Source of the DNA: Actinomycetes bacterium
GTDB lineage: Bacteria; Actinomycetota; Acidimicrobiia; Acidimicrobiales; Microtrichaceae
Direction of reading: 5' to 3'
DNA length: 8,243 nucleotides
Assembly: GCA_023427825.1 (NCBI GenBank)
Contig: JAEZAI010000552.1
Location: 1 to 8,243, forward strand
The translations under genes and the position numbers were made by a program. The notes beneath the pieces are model-generated. The model did no database searches. It was not told the origin of the DNA and saw only the letters and a program-made list of their open reading frames with translations. This document shows, one piece after another, positions 1 through 5,933 of this stretch. Each line of letters opens with the position of its first letter. Position 1 is the stretch's first letter.

Positions 1-779
1 GCCTCGAGCGGCGCCGCGCTGGCGGCCAGCACCGCGGGCCCCACCGCCGTCAGCGCCACGACCGCGACCACTGCGTACACGGTGAGCGCGATCCCGAGCG
101 CGATCGGCACGGCCCTCGGGATGGTCCGGGTGGGGTCGCGGACCTCCTCGCCCAGCGTGGCGATCCGCGCGTAGCCGGCGAAGGCGAAGAACAGGAGGCC
201 GGCCGCCTGCAGCACACCCGACCAGCCCCCGTGCGCCGGACCCAGCTCGCGTGGCGACGCACCCGCCTCCCAGCCGGCCGTCACCGCCACCGCGAGGGAC
301 AGGAGCACCAGCGCCAGGATCACCCCGGACGCGATCGCCGTCGTGCGGACCCCTGCCAGGTTCACGATCGTCATCACCACGACCACCGCGATCGCGACGG
401 CCCGGGCGTGGTCGGGTACCACGTAGGAGCCGAACGTGAGCGCCATCGCGGCGCAGCTCGCGGTCTTGCCGGCCACGAACCCCCAGCCCGCCATGAAGCC
501 CCAGACGTGGCCGAGCCGCTCCCGACCGTAGACGTAGGTCCCGCCCGACTCGGGGTAGCGAGCTGCCAGCTGCGCGGAGGAGGTCGCGTTGCAGTAGGCG
601 ACGGCCCCTGCGAGGGCGAGGCCGACGAGCAGGGCGCTGCCCGCAGCCTCGGCGGCCGGACCGATCGCCACGAACACGCCGGCACCGATCATCGCCGACA
701 GACCGATGACCACGGCGTCGGCCGTGCCGAGACGACGGGACAGACGCGTGCGGGGTTGGTCGGTCCCGCTCGAGGTCAC
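1..779 (-). CDS. APC-superfamily amino-acid permease, partial (C-terminus beyond the left edge)
   Basis: Integral membrane transporter that probably carries amino acids or related amines by proton symport or exchange; substrate unknown. The reading frame is open for 259 residues from a GTG at 779 to the window edge. Residues 24-40 hold the family's first-helix signature (IGLSAMIGAGVF), broken by small residues. Residues about 194-222 carry the helix-6 block FFAFAGYARIATLGEEVRDP followed by TRTIPRA, typical of the APC family. About seven hydrophobic segments are visible (near 22-42, 47-65, 91-115, 125-143, 150-170, 187-207, 224-250) out of the usual twelve or so. The GTG start shares four bases (GTGA) with the stop codon of the upstream VOC gene and has no clear Shine-Dalgarno sequence, so it is probably translationally coupled. 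The family call is firm. Its role in an arsenate-related operon is inferred only from position. Confidence 0.88.
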   Translation of the reverse strand, partial: MTSSGTDQPRTRLSRRLGTADAVVIGLSAMIGAGVFVAIGPAAEAAGSALLVGLALAGAVAYCNATSSAQLAARYPESGGTYVYGRERLGHVWGFMAGWGFVAGKTASCAAMALTFGSYVVPDHARAVAIAVVVVMTIVNLAGVRTTAIASGVILALVLLSLAVAVTAGWEAGASPRELGPAHGGWSGVLQAAGLLFFAFAGYARIATLGEEVRDPTRTIPRAVPIALGIALTVYAVVAVVALTAVGPAVLAASAAPLE

Positions 780-1168
780 GGCGGCGAGTCCGATGCGAAC
801 TGGAACAGCTCGACGAAGTTGCCGGACGGGTCCACCACCAGCACCTGCGAACCGCCCGGACCCGTCACCACGTCGTTGCGGAACGTGCCGCCGGCGTCGC
901 GCACGCGCGCGACCTCGGCCTCGATGTCGTCCACGACCAGGTGGATCCGGTTCCAGCCGCCGGGGCCGGGCACGGTGCCGTCCGCCATGGGTCGCCCCGC
1001 CGAGCTGGCGGGGCCGCTCAGCAGCAGTCGCAGGTTGCCGCGCCGCACGTCGGCGAACGCCGGCGAGAAGTCGTTGAGCACCTCGAAGTCGAACATCGAG
1101 GTGTAGAAGGCGACCGACGCCGACACGTCGTCCACCAGGTACCTCACGCTCACGGTTCCGTCGTCCAT
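776..1168 (-). CDS. VOC (glyoxalase/bleomycin-resistance fold) family protein
   Basis: A 130-residue single-chain vicinal-oxygen-chelate protein made of two beta-alpha-beta-beta-beta halves. The first half starts near SVRYLVDDVSASVAFY (7-22). The second starts near WNRIHLVVDDIEAEVARV (72-89) and ends with VVDPSGNFVELFQF (111-124). H76 and E120 sit where VOC enzymes place metal ligands, but the first-half histidine position is a tyrosine (Y10), so metal binding and catalysis are uncertain. It has no cysteines, and therefore lacks the thiol pair of ArsI-type C-As lyases. The ATG is preceded by a strong purine-rich ribosome site (GGAGGAGGG, about 3-4 nt spacing). The gene overlaps the end of the arsR-arsC fusion by 19 nt and the permease start by 4 nt, so all three are probably one transcript. 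The substrate cannot be told from sequence. Confidence 0.9.
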   Translation of the reverse strand: MDDGTVSVRYLVDDVSASVAFYTSMFDFEVLNDFSPAFADVRRGNLRLLLSGPASSAGRPMADGTVPGPGGWNRIHLVVDDIEAEVARVRDAGGTFRNDVVTGPGGSQVLVVDPSGNFVELFQFASDSPP

Positions 1169-1992
1169 GAACCCTCCTCCGGGTCGGTCCCGATCGAGGC
1201 GATCAGGAATCGGATGCGGCGCTCGAGCTCGTCGACGGTGCGCTCGAACGCCGGATAGCTCTCATCGGCGTCGCCCTCGAGCGACGGATCGGGCACGCTC
1301 CAGTGGATGCGGCGGTGCTCGCCGGTCCACTCGGGGCAGATCTCACGCACGCGGTCGCACAAGGTGACGACCGCGTCGAAGTGCCGGTCGACGAACTCGT
1401 CCAGGTGCTTGGGGGTGGCGCCGGCGGCGTCGATGCCCCGCTCCGCCAGCACGCGCACCGTGTTGGGGTGCACCGCCTTGGGTGCGCTGCCGGCGCTGAC
1501 GGCGTGGAACGATCCACCGGTCATCTCCCGCAGCAGCGCCTCGGCGAGCTGGGAACGCGAGCTGTTGCCGGTGCACAGGAACAGCACCGACCCCCCACCG
1601 GTGGACGTCGTCGGCGCGTCGACCCGCGCCGAGCCCAACCCCGGGTGCAACGCGGCGCCGGCCGAGCGGAGCAGGTCGCCGCAGCGGTCCAGGTCGGCGG
1701 CGTAGTAGGCGTCGCGACCGTCCGCGGTGCTGCGGCGCGACGTCACCAGGCCGGCCGAGCGCAGCTCACGCAGGTGGTACGACACCAGGTTCTGGGGCCG
1801 GCCCGACAGCGCGGTGAGCTCGCGGACCAGGCGGTCGCTCTCGGCCAGCTCGGTCAGCAGCTGCCAGCGGACCGGATGCGCTGCCAGGCGGAGCACGGCC
1901 GGCGGCTGATCCGGGCGATCCGGACGGCGGGTCCGCCGAGGGGCGGTGGTGGCGGGCACGCGCGCCACCGTACGCCCGGTCCGCCGATCCAT
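1150..1992 (-). CDS. ArsR-family repressor fused to thioredoxin-type arsenate reductase (LMW-PTP fold)
   Basis: A 280-residue two-domain protein. After a basic, disordered N-terminus, residues about 32-112 form an ArsR/SmtB winged helix, with recognition helix NLVSYHLRELRSAGLV and a wing containing DGRDAYY. A linker leads to a LMW-phosphatase/ArsC domain (about 135-270). Its P-loop is CTGNSSRS (catalytic Cys140, CX5R), with SAGSAPKAVHPN following. Cys212 and Cys219 in TLCDRVREIC are placed like the C82/C89 pair of thioredoxin-coupled ArsC, and DP (near 235) is the acid loop. Expected activity is reduction of arsenate to arsenite plus repression of its own operon. The repressor half has one cysteine (Cys104) and no CxC pair in helix 3. 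ATG at 1992 is chosen; a TTG lies one codon upstream, and neither has a nearby Shine-Dalgarno site. A perfect inverted repeat covers this start. To my recollection, ArsR-ArsC fusions are known in some actinobacteria. Confidence 0.92.
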   Translation of the reverse strand: MDRRTGRTVARVPATTAPRRTRRPDRPDQPPAVLRLAAHPVRWQLLTELAESDRLVRELTALSGRPQNLVSYHLRELRSAGLVTSRRSTADGRDAYYAADLDRCGDLLRSAGAALHPGLGSARVDAPTTSTGGGSVLFLCTGNSSRSQLAEALLREMTGGSFHAVSAGSAPKAVHPNTVRVLAERGIDAAGATPKHLDEFVDRHFDAVVTLCDRVREICPEWTGEHRRIHWSVPDPSLEGDADESYPAFERTVDELERRIRFLIASIGTDPEEGSWTTEP

Positions 1993-2007
1993 CAATGGGG
2001 TTTGATG
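1990..2007. promoter_or_regulatory. Probable ArsR-type operator (CATCAA-N6-TTGATG)
   Basis: A perfect inverted repeat with six-base arms (CATCAA at 1990-1995, TTGATG at 2002-2007) and a six-base spacer, AT-rich against its surroundings. Spacing and symmetry suit a dimeric winged-helix ArsR protein, whose operators are often imperfect palindromes of this size. It lies over the ATG (1990-1992) of the arsR-arsC fusion, where bound repressor would block transcription. The minus strand reads ATACAT at 2010-2005, a possible -10 element overlapping one arm. The rest of the 79-nt gap (1993-2071) contains only a weak interrupted stem (ACCGG 2032-2036 with CCGGT 2049-2053). Autoregulation is inferred. 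Confidence 0.6.
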
Positions 2008-2071
2008 TATTTCCCTCGGTCGCCGACGCTCACCGGCCGCACCTGCAACCGGTCCGTCCCGGCGGTCGCGC

Positions 2072-2527
2072 TCACGTGGTCCCGGCAGCGGCCCGTTCGG
2101 GCGTCCGGTCGGGCGCGGCGATCGCCAGCAGCCCGGCCGCCACCGCGACCATCGCGCCGAGCGACAGCACGTTGCCGGCCACGTCCACGCCCTCGTACAT
2201 GTCGAGATGTCGCACGTGGTAGGCGAGGTGCAGCGCGGCGAAGACGAGCCAGCCAGCGGCCGTCGCCCGGACCAGCAGGCTCGTCATGGCGACGATCGCG
2301 GAACCGGTGACCACGGTCAGGCCCAGGAACAGGTTGCCGACGTCGCGCACCAGGTGCTCGTTGTACGGCCCGTCGACCGACACCCACGTGCGGCCGAGGC
2401 CGGGGAACGAGTCGTAGAACGCCTGCGGGAAGAACGCCGCCCACACGCCGAGCATCAGCCCCGACGCGAGGAGCACTGCGAGGAGCACCCGCACGAGCGT
2501 CCGGTGCTGCACTGGTCCATCGGTCAT
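2072..2527 (-). CDS. Small four-helix integral membrane protein, function unknown
   Basis: A 151-residue hydrophobic protein with about four predicted membrane helices (near 12-34, 62-84, 87-106 and 114-137). A conserved-looking polar loop lies between helices 1 and 2 (FPGLGRTWVSVDGPYNEHLVRD) and a histidine-rich segment follows helix 3 (LHLAYHVRHLDMY, 99-111). I do not recognise the family by name; the layout recalls DoxX-like or other small four-helix membrane proteins of actinobacteria. The ATG at 2527 is backed by GGGGGAGG six bases upstream. The gene starts 32 nt after the P450 stop codon on the same strand, so the two are probably co-transcribed. That does not show a shared function. 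Confidence 0.8.
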   Translation of the reverse strand: MTDGPVQHRTLVRVLLAVLLASGLMLGVWAAFFPQAFYDSFPGLGRTWVSVDGPYNEHLVRDVGNLFLGLTVVTGSAIVAMTSLLVRATAAGWLVFAALHLAYHVRHLDMYEGVDVAGNVLSLGAMVAVAAGLLAIAAPDRTPERAAAGTT

Positions 2528-2559
2528 GTCGACCTCCCCCCTCGTGTTCTGTCGTGCCC

Positions 2560-3762
2560 TCAGGCGGCGGTGAAGGGCAGCGACTCGTACCGCCGGACGT
2601 AGGGCCCGGGAGCGAAGCGGCCGGCCCCGGCGTCGACGCGGAAGTCGGGGAACCTCGCGAGCAGCCGTTCGAGTGCGATCCCTCCGGCCAGTCGGGCGAC
2701 CGCTGCGCCAAGGCAGTGGTGCGCTCCGTAGCCGAAGCTCAGGATGCGCTCCGGCCGGCGCTCCACGTCGAGCTCCCCCGCCGTGGGCCCGAACTGCCGC
2801 TCGTCCCGGTTGGCCGATCCGTAGAGCAGCAGGACCTTGGTGCTCTCGGGGATGACCGCTCCGTGGAGCTCCACGTCCTGCGTGGTCGTGCGACCAAGGT
2901 TCTGCACGGGCGAGGTGAGTCGCAGCAGCTCGTCGACGGCGGGCCGAACGAGCGAGAGGTCCGCCAGGAGCACGTCGCGCTGGTCCTGTCGCTCGGTCAG
3001 CAGCTCCAGCGAGCCGCCGAGCAGCCCGGTGGTCGTGTCGTTGCCGCCGGCCACCATCGTGAACACGAAGCCGACGATCCACTGCGCGTCCACGGTGCCC
3101 GACTGCACCAGGTCGGACACGATGTCCTCGCCCCGGTCCGTCCGGCGGCGCTCGATCAGCTGACCGGCGTAGGTGAAGAGGTCGGCGAAGGCCCTGGCGG
3201 CCGAGCCCAGCTCCTCGGACGCGTTGGCCGCGACGATCGCGTCGGTCCAGTCGTCGAAGCGGCCACGGTCCTCCTCGGGCACGCCCAGGAAGTGCGCCAC
3301 CAGGTAGCTCGGGAGCGGCTTGAGCAGCCGCTCGACGACATCGACGGTCGCGCCGCCCGCCGTCGCCTCGGCGATCCCGTCCAGGCGCTCGTCCACGAAC
3401 TCCGTGATCGCCGGCTCCATCTCCTCGACGCGGCTCGGAGTCATGGGGCGCGACACGAGCCGGCGCACGGCGGTGTGCTCGGGCGGGTCCAGCATCACGA
3501 TCGGCGCCGCCTGGCCCTCGAACATGGCCATGACGTCCGCGTCGGGCGTCAGACCCTGCGCCGAGCTGAACGTGGACGGGTCCCGGGCGGCGTCGAACAC
3601 GTCGGCGAAGCGGGACAGCACGACGAACGTCCCCTTGTCGGGATGGTGCACCCGGTGCACGGGGTCGTGGTCCCGCAGCCAGCGGTAGTCATCCCACGGA
3701 TCCCGCCACGCCTCGCCGCCCCGCAGGCGGTAGCGCTGGCCTGACTGCACGTCGCTGGTCAT
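2560..3762 (-). CDS. Cytochrome P450 (bacterial soluble type)
   Basis: A 400-residue haem-thiolate monooxygenase, expected to hydroxylate or otherwise oxidise a small hydrophobic substrate with O2 and electrons from a ferredoxin/reductase pair. All core motifs are present: the C-helix segment LDPPEHTAVRRLVSRPMTP (91-109; His96 and Arg100 face the haem propionates), the oxygen-activating I-helix AGGNDTTT (238-245), the K-helix ExxR (Glu278, Arg281), and the haem loop FGYGAHHCLG (343-352) with ligand Cys350. Length is normal for a soluble actinobacterial P450, and there is no membrane anchor. ATG at 3762 is used; the GTG at 3765 directly before it is equally placed for the GGAGG at about 3777-3773. 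No ferredoxin or reductase gene lies in the window. Substrate and CYP family cannot be assigned. Confidence 0.96.
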   Translation of the reverse strand: MTSDVQSGQRYRLRGGEAWRDPWDDYRWLRDHDPVHRVHHPDKGTFVVLSRFADVFDAARDPSTFSSAQGLTPDADVMAMFEGQAAPIVMLDPPEHTAVRRLVSRPMTPSRVEEMEPAITEFVDERLDGIAEATAGGATVDVVERLLKPLPSYLVAHFLGVPEEDRGRFDDWTDAIVAANASEELGSAARAFADLFTYAGQLIERRRTDRGEDIVSDLVQSGTVDAQWIVGFVFTMVAGGNDTTTGLLGGSLELLTERQDQRDVLLADLSLVRPAVDELLRLTSPVQNLGRTTTQDVELHGAVIPESTKVLLLYGSANRDERQFGPTAGELDVERRPERILSFGYGAHHCLGAAVARLAGGIALERLLARFPDFRVDAGAGRFAPGPYVRRYESLPFTAA

Positions 3763-3812
3763 CACGGCATTCCCTCCTGCGCCAAGTGTTGCAGCAGACC
3801 GGGCCCGCCGGC

Positions 3813-4454
3813 TCAGCCGCTCAGGCGGAGGAGACGGCCGTAGCCGATCACCCGTCCCACGGCGACCAGGCCGGTCTCGCGGAGCAGCTCCGGGACGGTC
3901 GGGGCCGCGCCCGTGGGCGACACGGCCGCGTCCATCCCGAGCTCGCCGGCGATGCCCTTGAGGCGCGCCGAGTGGTAGCTGTCGGACACGAGGGTGACCC
4001 GGTCGGCGTCCTCCCGGGCGAGAACTCGCTCGGCGGCGCGCAGCGAGTCCCACGAGCTGTTGCCGTCGGTGACCACGAGCAGGTCCTCGGTCGGCACGCC
4101 CTTGCCGGTGAGGTAGCGGTAGCCGGCGTACGCCTCGGTGAAGCGGTCGCCGGCCTGCTTGCCGCCCGTGAGCACGATGCGGGGAGCGACGCCGTCCCGG
4201 TAGAGCTCGAGCGCGTGGTCAAGTCGCTCCTCCAGCACCGGCGACGGCCTGCCGTTGTACTGCGCCGCTCCCATCACGACGATGGCGTCGGACCGGCTGA
4301 CGTCGTCCTGGCGGGACGCGGCCACCACCTGGACGAACGTGGCGACCAGGTAGAGCACCAGCACCACGAGCGCGGCCAGCGCGATGCGCAACACCCGACG
4401 TCGACGCACCGGTCGGTCGGCAGGCGCGGGTTCGGCTCCGTCAGGTGCCGTCAC
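3813..4454 (-). CDS. Membrane-anchored DUF218 / YdcF-SanA-like protein
   Basis: A 213-residue protein with a short Arg-rich cytoplasmic start (RRRR at 17-20), one membrane helix (about 21-45) and an extracytoplasmic DUF218 domain. Visible family blocks are DAIVVMGAAQYNGRPSP (56-72), RIVLTGGKQAGDRFTEA (92-108), the DGNSSWDSL strand-turn (130-138) and LVSDSYHSARL (155-165). Relatives such as SanA, ElyC and YdcF are linked to envelope or peptidoglycan-precursor homeostasis, but the biochemistry is not settled. The GTG at 4454 lies inside the last codons of gltX (14-nt overlap), with GGGAG about seven bases upstream within gltX. An internal GTG start just before the membrane helix is possible. 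The gene is probably co-transcribed with gltX; 50 nt separate its stop from the P450 start. Confidence 0.88.
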   Translation of the reverse strand: MTAPDGAEPAPADRPVRRRRVLRIALAALVVLVLYLVATFVQVVAASRQDDVSRSDAIVVMGAAQYNGRPSPVLEERLDHALELYRDGVAPRIVLTGGKQAGDRFTEAYAGYRYLTGKGVPTEDLLVVTDGNSSWDSLRAAERVLAREDADRVTLVSDSYHSARLKGIAGELGMDAAVSPTGAAPTVPELLRETGLVAVGRVIGYGRLLRLSG

Positions 4455-5859
4455 CCAGGCGCTCCCGGGCCGAGCGCAGCCGCCGCAGCACCTCGTCGCG
4501 ACCCAGGACCTCCATGGACTCGAACAGCGGCGGGCCCACGGAGCGGCCCGTGATGGCCACACGGATCGGGGCCTGGAACTTCTTGCGGCTCGCCCCGACC
4601 TCCTCGCACAGCGCGAAGGTCCGCTCGTGCAGGATGGCGGCCTCCCACGGCCAGTCCTGCGCGGCGGCGATGACGGCGTCGAGCCACGCCGGTGCGTCGG
4701 GCACCATCGCCTTGGACCACGAGGTCTCGTCGATCTCGGGGTCCTCGAGGAACAGGAAGTCCACGTAGCCCGGGACCTCGGACAGGGTCTCGACACGGGT
4801 CTGCACCTCGGACGCCATGCGTCCGAAGTTGCCCGCGTGGAAGCGGTCGGCCCACGGCTGGGCGTCGAAGTACGGCTGGGACCGCTCGGCGAACTCGGTC
4901 ACCGGCAGCGCCCGAAGGTGCTCGCCGTTGACGAACCGCAGCTTCTTGGTGTCGAAGAAGGCGGACGAGTCGTTCACGTCACGGATGTCGAACAGCGGCG
5001 GCAGCTCTCGCAGCGGGTCGAGCCGGATCTCGGACCCGTCGGGCAACCCCCAGCCGAGCAGCGCCAGGTAGTTGACCATCGCCTCGGGCAGGAAGCCGCG
5101 GTCCCGGTAGTCGAGCAGCGACACGTCGTCGCGGCGCTTCGACAGCTTCTTGCGCTGCTCGTTCACGATGAGCGGCATGTGGCCGAGCTCGAGCGGCTGC
5201 GTGAAGCCCAGGGCCTGGCGCAGCAGCAGCTGCTTGGGCGTGACGTTGATCAGGTCCTCGCCACGGATCACGTGGGTGACCGCCATGTCCTGGTCGTCGA
5301 CCGCGTTGGCCACGAAGAACGTGGGCGAGCCGTCAGCCCGACGGATGACGAAGTCCTCGATGTTGGCGTTCTCGAAGCTGATGTCGCCGCGGATGAGGTC
5401 CACCCAGGAGGTGGTGCCCTCGTCGGGGGTGCGGAAGCGGACCGCCCGACCGTCGCCGGGACCCAGCTCGCGGTCGCGGTCCGCCGGATCGTACGGACGG
5501 CCCCCGGTGCGCTCGCGATCGGACTCCGGCACGGGGTCCGACCAGTAGGCGTGCCCGTCCGCGAGCAGGCGGTCGACCGCCGCCTGGTGCTCCTGATCGC
5601 GGGTGGACTGCAGGACCGGCGTCTCGTCCCAGTCGAGGCCCATCCACTCGAGCGCCTCGAAGATGACGTCGATCAACTCCTGCTGGGACCGCTCCAGGTC
5701 GGTGTCCTCCACGCGGAGCAGGAACGTGCCGCCAAGGTGGCGGGCGGTGAGCCAGTTGAAGAGCGCGGCGCGTGCGCTGCCCAGGTGCAGGTAGCCCGTG
5801 GGGGCCGGGGCGAAGCGGACACGGACCGGCCCGGGGACGTCGGTCTCGGGGCTTGTCAC
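4441..5859 (-). CDS. gltX: Glutamyl-tRNA synthetase
   Basis: A 472-residue class I aminoacyl-tRNA synthetase that charges tRNA with glutamate (possibly also tRNA-Gln, if the organism uses the amidotransferase route). The Rossmann domain opens with VRFAPAPTGYLHLGSARAAL; the HIGH-type motif is YLHLG (23-27). Glu binding is suggested by LLRVEDTDLERS (47-58), and the KMSKS-type loop is KKLSKRRD (237-244). The C-terminal anticodon-binding helices end near RSARERLG. Length is normal, but the insertion after HAYW (103-106) is short and has no cysteines. Many bacterial GluRSs hold a zinc-type cysteine cluster there; the only cysteine in this protein is Cys418. The start is a GTG with no Shine-Dalgarno sequence and a TAGCGT box eight bases upstream, suggesting leaderless translation. 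It heads the minus-strand gene series. Confidence 0.97.
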   Translation of the reverse strand: MTSPETDVPGPVRVRFAPAPTGYLHLGSARAALFNWLTARHLGGTFLLRVEDTDLERSQQELIDVIFEALEWMGLDWDETPVLQSTRDQEHQAAVDRLLADGHAYWSDPVPESDRERTGGRPYDPADRDRELGPGDGRAVRFRTPDEGTTSWVDLIRGDISFENANIEDFVIRRADGSPTFFVANAVDDQDMAVTHVIRGEDLINVTPKQLLLRQALGFTQPLELGHMPLIVNEQRKKLSKRRDDVSLLDYRDRGFLPEAMVNYLALLGWGLPDGSEIRLDPLRELPPLFDIRDVNDSSAFFDTKKLRFVNGEHLRALPVTEFAERSQPYFDAQPWADRFHAGNFGRMASEVQTRVETLSEVPGYVDFLFLEDPEIDETSWSKAMVPDAPAWLDAVIAAAQDWPWEAAILHERTFALCEEVGASRKKFQAPIRVAITGRSVGPPLFESMEVLGRDEVLRRLRSARERLGDGT

Positions 5860-5867
5860 GTCGGCCC

Positions 5868-5873
5868 ACGCTA
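5868..5873 (-). promoter_or_regulatory. Possible -10 element for leaderless gltX transcription
   Basis: The minus strand reads TAGCGT (TAnnnT type) with its 3' end eight bases before the gltX GTG. Actinobacterial leaderless transcripts typically begin 6-8 bases after such a box, which puts the transcription start within a couple of bases of the start codon. No convincing -35 hexamer is seen. The absence of a Shine-Dalgarno sequence fits. Confidence 0.4.
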
Positions 5874-5905
5874 CCGGCTGTCGCTCTCGGGTTCGGGCGC
5901 CTCCC

Positions 5906-5911
5906 TAGGAT
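5906..5911 (+). promoter_or_regulatory. Possible -10 element of the L,D-transpeptidase gene
   Basis: TAGGAT on the plus strand, a TAnnnT-type box in the 74-nt divergent gap. It would give a leader of about 15 nt before ATG 5934, long enough to include the GGGAG ribosome site at 5925-5929. No good -35 match is visible at the normal spacing. Confidence 0.35.
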
Positions 5912-5933
5912 GTCCGCCGACGATGGGAGAGCG

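Noticed and set aside
231..1106. A 291-codon plus-strand frame opposite the permease and VOC genes
   Set aside because: Composition (runs of Arg, Gly, His, Asp) is shadow-like, and the minus strand carries recognisable APC and VOC proteins.
776..1168. Calling the VOC gene an ArsI C-As lyase because of its ars context
   Set aside because: It has no cysteines and lacks the vicinal thiol region of ArsI, so only the fold can be assigned.
2032..2053. ACCGG/CCGGT stem in the gap before the fusion gene as a terminator
   Set aside because: Only five pairs around a twelve-base loop, expected often in sequence this GC-rich.
2072..3082. Reading the small membrane protein as the end of a 336-residue protein
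   Set aside because: The upstream extension overlaps the P450 in another frame and is low-complexity Arg/Ala; a strong ribosome site marks the ATG at 2527.
5910..5933. ATG at 5910 as the L,D-transpeptidase start
   Set aside because: It has no ribosome site and lies in the putative -10 box; ATG 5934 has GGGAG at good spacing.
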